A stretch of DNA of 52,735 nucleotides from Candidatus Latescibacter sp. (GTDB lineage Bacteria; Latescibacterota; Latescibacteria; Latescibacterales; Latescibacteraceae), in NCBI GenBank assembly GCA_030692375.1, contig JAUYCD010000020.1, forward strand, positions 1 to 52,735, given 5' to 3'. Of this stretch, positions 50,030 through 52,735 are shown in pieces (position 1 is the stretch's first letter; the number at the start of each line of letters is the position of its first letter). The notes under the pieces are model-generated. The model was not told where the DNA came from, made no database searches, and saw only the letters and a list, made by a program, of their open reading frames with translations. The translations under genes and the position numbers were made by a program.

Positions 50030-50168
50030 AGACCCTGAAGCAAGTTCAGGGTGACGCTGTCATGCCGAACTTGTTGCCGCTTCGCGGGAACGATGAAGCC
50101 GTTGCCGTATCACGGGAACGATAAAACCGTTGCCGTATCGCGGGAACGATGAAGCCGTTTCGGCATCT
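50030..50168. repeat. Dispersed hairpin repeat, family A, copy 6, with internal tandem expansion
   Basis: It starts CCCTGAAGCAAGTTCAGGG and ends CCGTTTCGGCAT. Between them the 28-base unit beginning GTTGCCG and containing CGGGAACGAT is repeated three times head to tail (50073-50100, 50101-50128, 50129-50156) with few differences. Other copies have this unit once or not at all. Confidence 0.85.
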
Positions 50169-50298
50169 TTCTATAATCGAATACTGAGGAGGTGAATACT
50201 TCACGGCATGAGGTAGCCGTTTGCAATGTAACACGAGAAATGTTTCCACGCTGTTCGTTAGAGGGTTACAGAAATGACATACGCAATGGGAGGGCAGC

Positions 50299-51357
50299 AT
50301 GAGTATACGAATTCGTTTTTTAACATCAGTATTAACATTTTTGATGGGTATAGCTCTGTTTGCCGGATGCAATATATTCAGTTTCGCCGGCGACACAGAG
50401 AAGACGCCGATTGAAAAAGCTGAAGAAGCCATACGAGATGGGAATTACGCTCAGGCCAAACAGGATCTGGTGAATCAGGCTACCGGCGCACTTATAGATT
50501 CTACCGATTCTATGGTGCTCTATACCTACTCGAAGGCGACGCTCCTTCAATCCGGGCTGAACATCACCAGGATAGTCGACCTCGTTCAGTCCAGCAAAGG
50601 CTCTCAGGCAGGTACCGGCAGTCTGGCGCTCCTGACTACGCTCGACCAGATGGGTACAGGCCAGCAGACCGCCTGGTACAAGGCAAATGTGGATATAACC
50701 CAAAAGCTTTCGGCTATATGGAACAACACTGCCAGAGGCGACCTTCAGAAAAAGGATATCGCCCTTGATTACACGGTGTCGAGTATCCTGTCCGGGGTGC
50801 TCAGTCTCCGTGACACCAACGGCGACGGTGTCATCGACTCGAACGATTTCCAGCTTAACCTCGGCGCAATAAAGACCGGAAACCTTGACGGGTATAAGTT
50901 CACCGGCGCATCGATCACCGATGCAACCGGGAAGCAGATCAATTTCGACGGCTTGACCGCATTCCTCGGCCAAACCGCCAAACCGGCCGGTATTACCGCC
51001 GGAGTCCCCGGATATACTCCGGATGACATCAACCGTCTCATCAATATCTTTCTTAATCTGCTCGAGAACGGGGAAGACAGCATTGTCTTCATGGTACAGA
51101 ACAGCACAAATACCACCTTCGATACGGCGGACATCAAGAAGTATGTCCACCAGATAGCAAGCATTATCAATTTCTACTGGTACGATGACGGCATCGATAA
51201 CGACGGCGACGGCCGGGTGGATGAGGAAGTCATCGACGGAAAAGATAATGACGGCGACGGCCTGACCGATGAGGATTCCAAGTATTATTCTACCGATCCC
51301 ACCAATGTGAGAAACACCCAGTATAGAGCAGTCTGGGAAAAATGGAGAAACAAATAA
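50299..51357 (+). CDS. Lipoprotein with EF-hand/type-3-repeat calcium motifs
   Basis: The 352-residue protein has a lipoprotein signal: LMGIALFAGC with lipid Cys24. A helical, TPR-like part follows (EKAEEAIRDGNYAQAKQDLVNQ). A dockerin/EF-hand-like loop DTNGDGVIDSNDF lies near residue 174 and a thrombospondin type-3-like string DDGIDNDGDGRVDEE...GKDNDGDGLTDED near residues 294-327. These acidic loops should bind calcium. GGGAGGG precedes the ATG. It is 27 bases before the outer-membrane barrel gene, so the two probably act together in the outer envelope. Specific function unknown. Confidence 0.8.
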   Translation: MSIRIRFLTSVLTFLMGIALFAGCNIFSFAGDTEKTPIEKAEEAIRDGNYAQAKQDLVNQATGALIDSTDSMVLYTYSKATLLQSGLNITRIVDLVQSSKGSQAGTGSLALLTTLDQMGTGQQTAWYKANVDITQKLSAIWNNTARGDLQKKDIALDYTVSSILSGVLSLRDTNGDGVIDSNDFQLNLGAIKTGNLDGYKFTGASITDATGKQINFDGLTAFLGQTAKPAGITAGVPGYTPDDINRLINIFLNLLENGEDSIVFMVQNSTNTTFDTADIKKYVHQIASIINFYWYDDGIDNDGDGRVDEEVIDGKDNDGDGLTDEDSKYYSTDPTNVRNTQYRAVWEKWRNK

Positions 51358-51384
51358 TCTCTTGAAAAAGATGGAGAAGAAATC

Positions 51385-52476
51385 GTGAAAAAGACAATTT
51401 TGCTTTTCGGCTTTATCTGTGCGATGATCTTCAGTCTTACGGCTGTTTCATTCGCCGATCAGGGGATATCCTACAGAAATGTGAAGGCGATCGGCATGGG
51501 CGATGCCCGTATCGCCGGAGGGATGGGATACAACGGCTTTGTCGACAATCCCGCTTTACTGACCCGGATTAATACAATACGGTTTTCCATCGTAAATTTC
51601 GCTATATTCGGAAACAAAGACCTCCTGGATATGGCAAAGTTCATCAACGACCACAAGGACTCATTCCAGAATTTTGACACCCTGTCCCCGGACGACAAGG
51701 ACAAGTTTGTCAAGGATCTTGAACCCTATGACAGCAAATGGGGAAGAATAAATGCCGCTCCGATGGTGGATATTGGAGTGAATGCGTTTGGTTTGGGAGT
51801 AGGACTTGCGGTTTTCAGCACCGAAGATGTGGCTTTCAAGGTCGACCGGGGCATCTATGAGCCGCGCGTCTGGGGCGAGGGAGAAGCGAACACCGCTGTT
51901 GTACTCGGATTCGCCAGACCGCTGACCATGCTGTATCCCGGGCTGAAAGTCGGTGTGAATCTCAAGTACATGGAACGCCGTACAGCGCCGCTTTTCCAGA
52001 TCAAGGCCACCGACCTCGGGAATATTCAGGATACCATGAATCCGGTCATAGATAACGCCAAGAACAACAAAACCACCCATTATGCCGTTGATGTGGGCAC
52101 ACTCTGGAGTGTTCCGCTCATCGAGTCCGAAGTTGGCGCCGCCATCCGTGACATCGGGTACGGGAGAAACTCATCCGTCGATCTCGGTATCGCCAAGCGG
52201 TTCTATAACGACCGGATTGTTCTCCTCGCCGATTACCTTGATTTTCTCAACTCCAACGGCGAGAATATGTTTAAGAAAATTCATTTTGGCGGAGAGCTGG
52301 ACCTGACCGTGCTTTCACTGCGCGCCGGAATCAATTCCGGTTACCCCACTGTCGGGGTGGGTCTCAATCTCAAACTTATACAGATCGACGCCGCTTATTT
52401 CACCGACGAGCTTTCCAAAACTCCCGGAACTAATGGCGACACGCGAGGAGCAGTCCAACTGAGACTGGGCTGGTGA
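51385..52476 (+). CDS. PorV/TraF-like outer-membrane beta-barrel protein
   Basis: The product (363 residues) has a signal peptide (KKTILLFGFICAMIFSLTAVSFA), then the family opening YRNVKAIGMGDARIAGGMGYNGFVDNPALLTRI, which is shared by PorV, UPF0164 and TraF-like barrels related to FadL. Alternating amphipathic strands with terminal aromatic residues follow (GVNLKYMERRTAPLFQIKATD, VDLGIAKRFYNDRIVLLADYLDF, AGINSGYPTVGVGLNLKLIQIDAAYF), ending in VQLRLGW, a typical barrel C-terminus. In type IX systems PorV shuttles cargo; here that role is only a possibility. The start is GTG with GGAGAAGA upstream, and it follows the lipoprotein gene. Confidence 0.8.
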   Translation: MKKTILLFGFICAMIFSLTAVSFADQGISYRNVKAIGMGDARIAGGMGYNGFVDNPALLTRINTIRFSIVNFAIFGNKDLLDMAKFINDHKDSFQNFDTLSPDDKDKFVKDLEPYDSKWGRINAAPMVDIGVNAFGLGVGLAVFSTEDVAFKVDRGIYEPRVWGEGEANTAVVLGFARPLTMLYPGLKVGVNLKYMERRTAPLFQIKATDLGNIQDTMNPVIDNAKNNKTTHYAVDVGTLWSVPLIESEVGAAIRDIGYGRNSSVDLGIAKRFYNDRIVLLADYLDFLNSNGENMFKKIHFGGELDLTVLSLRAGINSGYPTVGVGLNLKLIQIDAAYFTDELSKTPGTNGDTRGAVQLRLGW

Positions 52477-52491
52477 TTCCCTCATCCCCTA

Positions 52492-52519
52492 CCCCCTCTC
52501 CCGCAAGCGGGCGAGGGGG
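52492..52519. terminator. GC-rich hairpin, second copy of repeat family C
   Basis: It is the same stem as at 24829 (CCCTCTCCCGC / GCGGGCGAGGG), 15 bases after the barrel gene stop. It may end that operon, although no T-run follows here. Confidence 0.5.
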
Positions 52520-52618
52520 CATGGAATTGTAAATTGATACTCGTTCCGGTTACCGGTGTATCAGGAAACTACCGCGAGAGCCCGGTGTTAAGTCAATCAG
52601 ATAATGTCTGGTGCTGAA

Positions 52619-52735
52619 GTTTTTTTTACCCCCTTAAAAAGGGGGTCGCCGCTCAAGCGGCGGGGGGATCTTTATTCGCCGGGAAGAAGAAATCCCCCCT
52701 GCCTTTGGCATCCCCCCTTGTTAAGGGGGGAATAT
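52619..52735. repeat. GC-rich hairpin repeats at the right edge
   Basis: ACCCCCTTAAAAAGGGGGT, GCCGCTCAAGCGGC and a pair GATCCCCCC / GGGGGAT-type arms occur within 117 bases, cut by the window end. The words match those near 4850-4980. No gene is visible after 52476. Confidence 0.6.

Noticed and set aside
50073-50156. Three 28-base units considered as a CRISPR array
   Set aside because: The units abut without spacers and are part of an intergenic hairpin repeat; no cas genes nearby.

Overview
The window most likely comes from a Gram-negative, fermentative bacterium of the FCB-type candidate phyla (Latescibacteria, KSB1, Zixibacteria, Marinimicrobia and relatives). The main reasons are two proteins ending in the NPFNPSTTI-type C-terminal sorting module, a PorX-type response regulator/PglZ protein, a Wza/Wzz export system and a PorV/TraF-like outer-membrane barrel. 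I cannot fix the phylum by reading alone. No tRNA, rRNA, CRISPR array, phage or transposase gene was seen.

Layout. 1-1125 is an AT-rich FRG-domain gene with a small membrane protein. 1214-2852 holds an NfeD-type membrane protease and a MNT-type nucleotidyltransferase. 3182-4708 is an SDR/DUF2867 protein. 5085-16057 is one long minus-strand operon: outer-membrane polysaccharide exporter, chain-length regulator, flippase, glycosyltransferase, undecaprenyl-phosphate sugar transferase, histidine kinase, PorX, TsaE and RseC. 16331-18857 is an ECF sigma factor, its zinc-finger anti-sigma factor and a PDZ protein shaped like HtrA but lacking the whole catalytic triad. 19049-24784 is a BlaI-type repressor, an M56 peptidase fused to a propeller and a sorting domain, and a secreted propeller protein with the same sorting domain. 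24862-30499 has a phosphofructokinase divergent from a response regulator plus a trimeric [FeFe] hydrogenase (hydCBA). 30582-32562 holds an unknown secreted protein, a fossil joining hydA and higA pieces, and a HigBA toxin-antitoxin pair. 32607-33728 is a second ECF sigma factor with a membrane partner. Next come a two-domain Rid protein, a permease and two tandem DUF362 proteins (34041-40439). 40838-50014 is housekeeping: valS, PTS EIIC, EIID, HPr and EI, metK and ahcY. 50299-52476 is a lipoprotein and an outer-membrane barrel.

How it fits together. Sugar uptake (PTS), glycolysis (PFK) and NADH/ferredoxin-linked H2 production fit a fermenter. A perfect palindrome with the CRP-type pattern TGTGA-N6-TCACA lies between pfk and the hydrogenase operon, and a second one lies before ahcY, so one CRP/FNR-family regulator may act on both. 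Envelope functions (polysaccharide export, PorX signalling, sorting-domain proteins, two ECF systems, a BlaI/M56 system) dominate the first half.

The intergenic spaces are crowded with non-coding inverted repeats. One family, with hairpins ATGCCGAA/TTCGGCAT and CCTGAA/TTCAGG and sometimes ends like CTTGTGAAAA, occurs at six places. Others are GC-rich CCCCCT/AGGGGG hairpins and ACAGGATTTACAAGATT-type elements. One such repeat sits between the ECF sigma gene and its anti-sigma gene and creates a false N-terminal extension of the latter.
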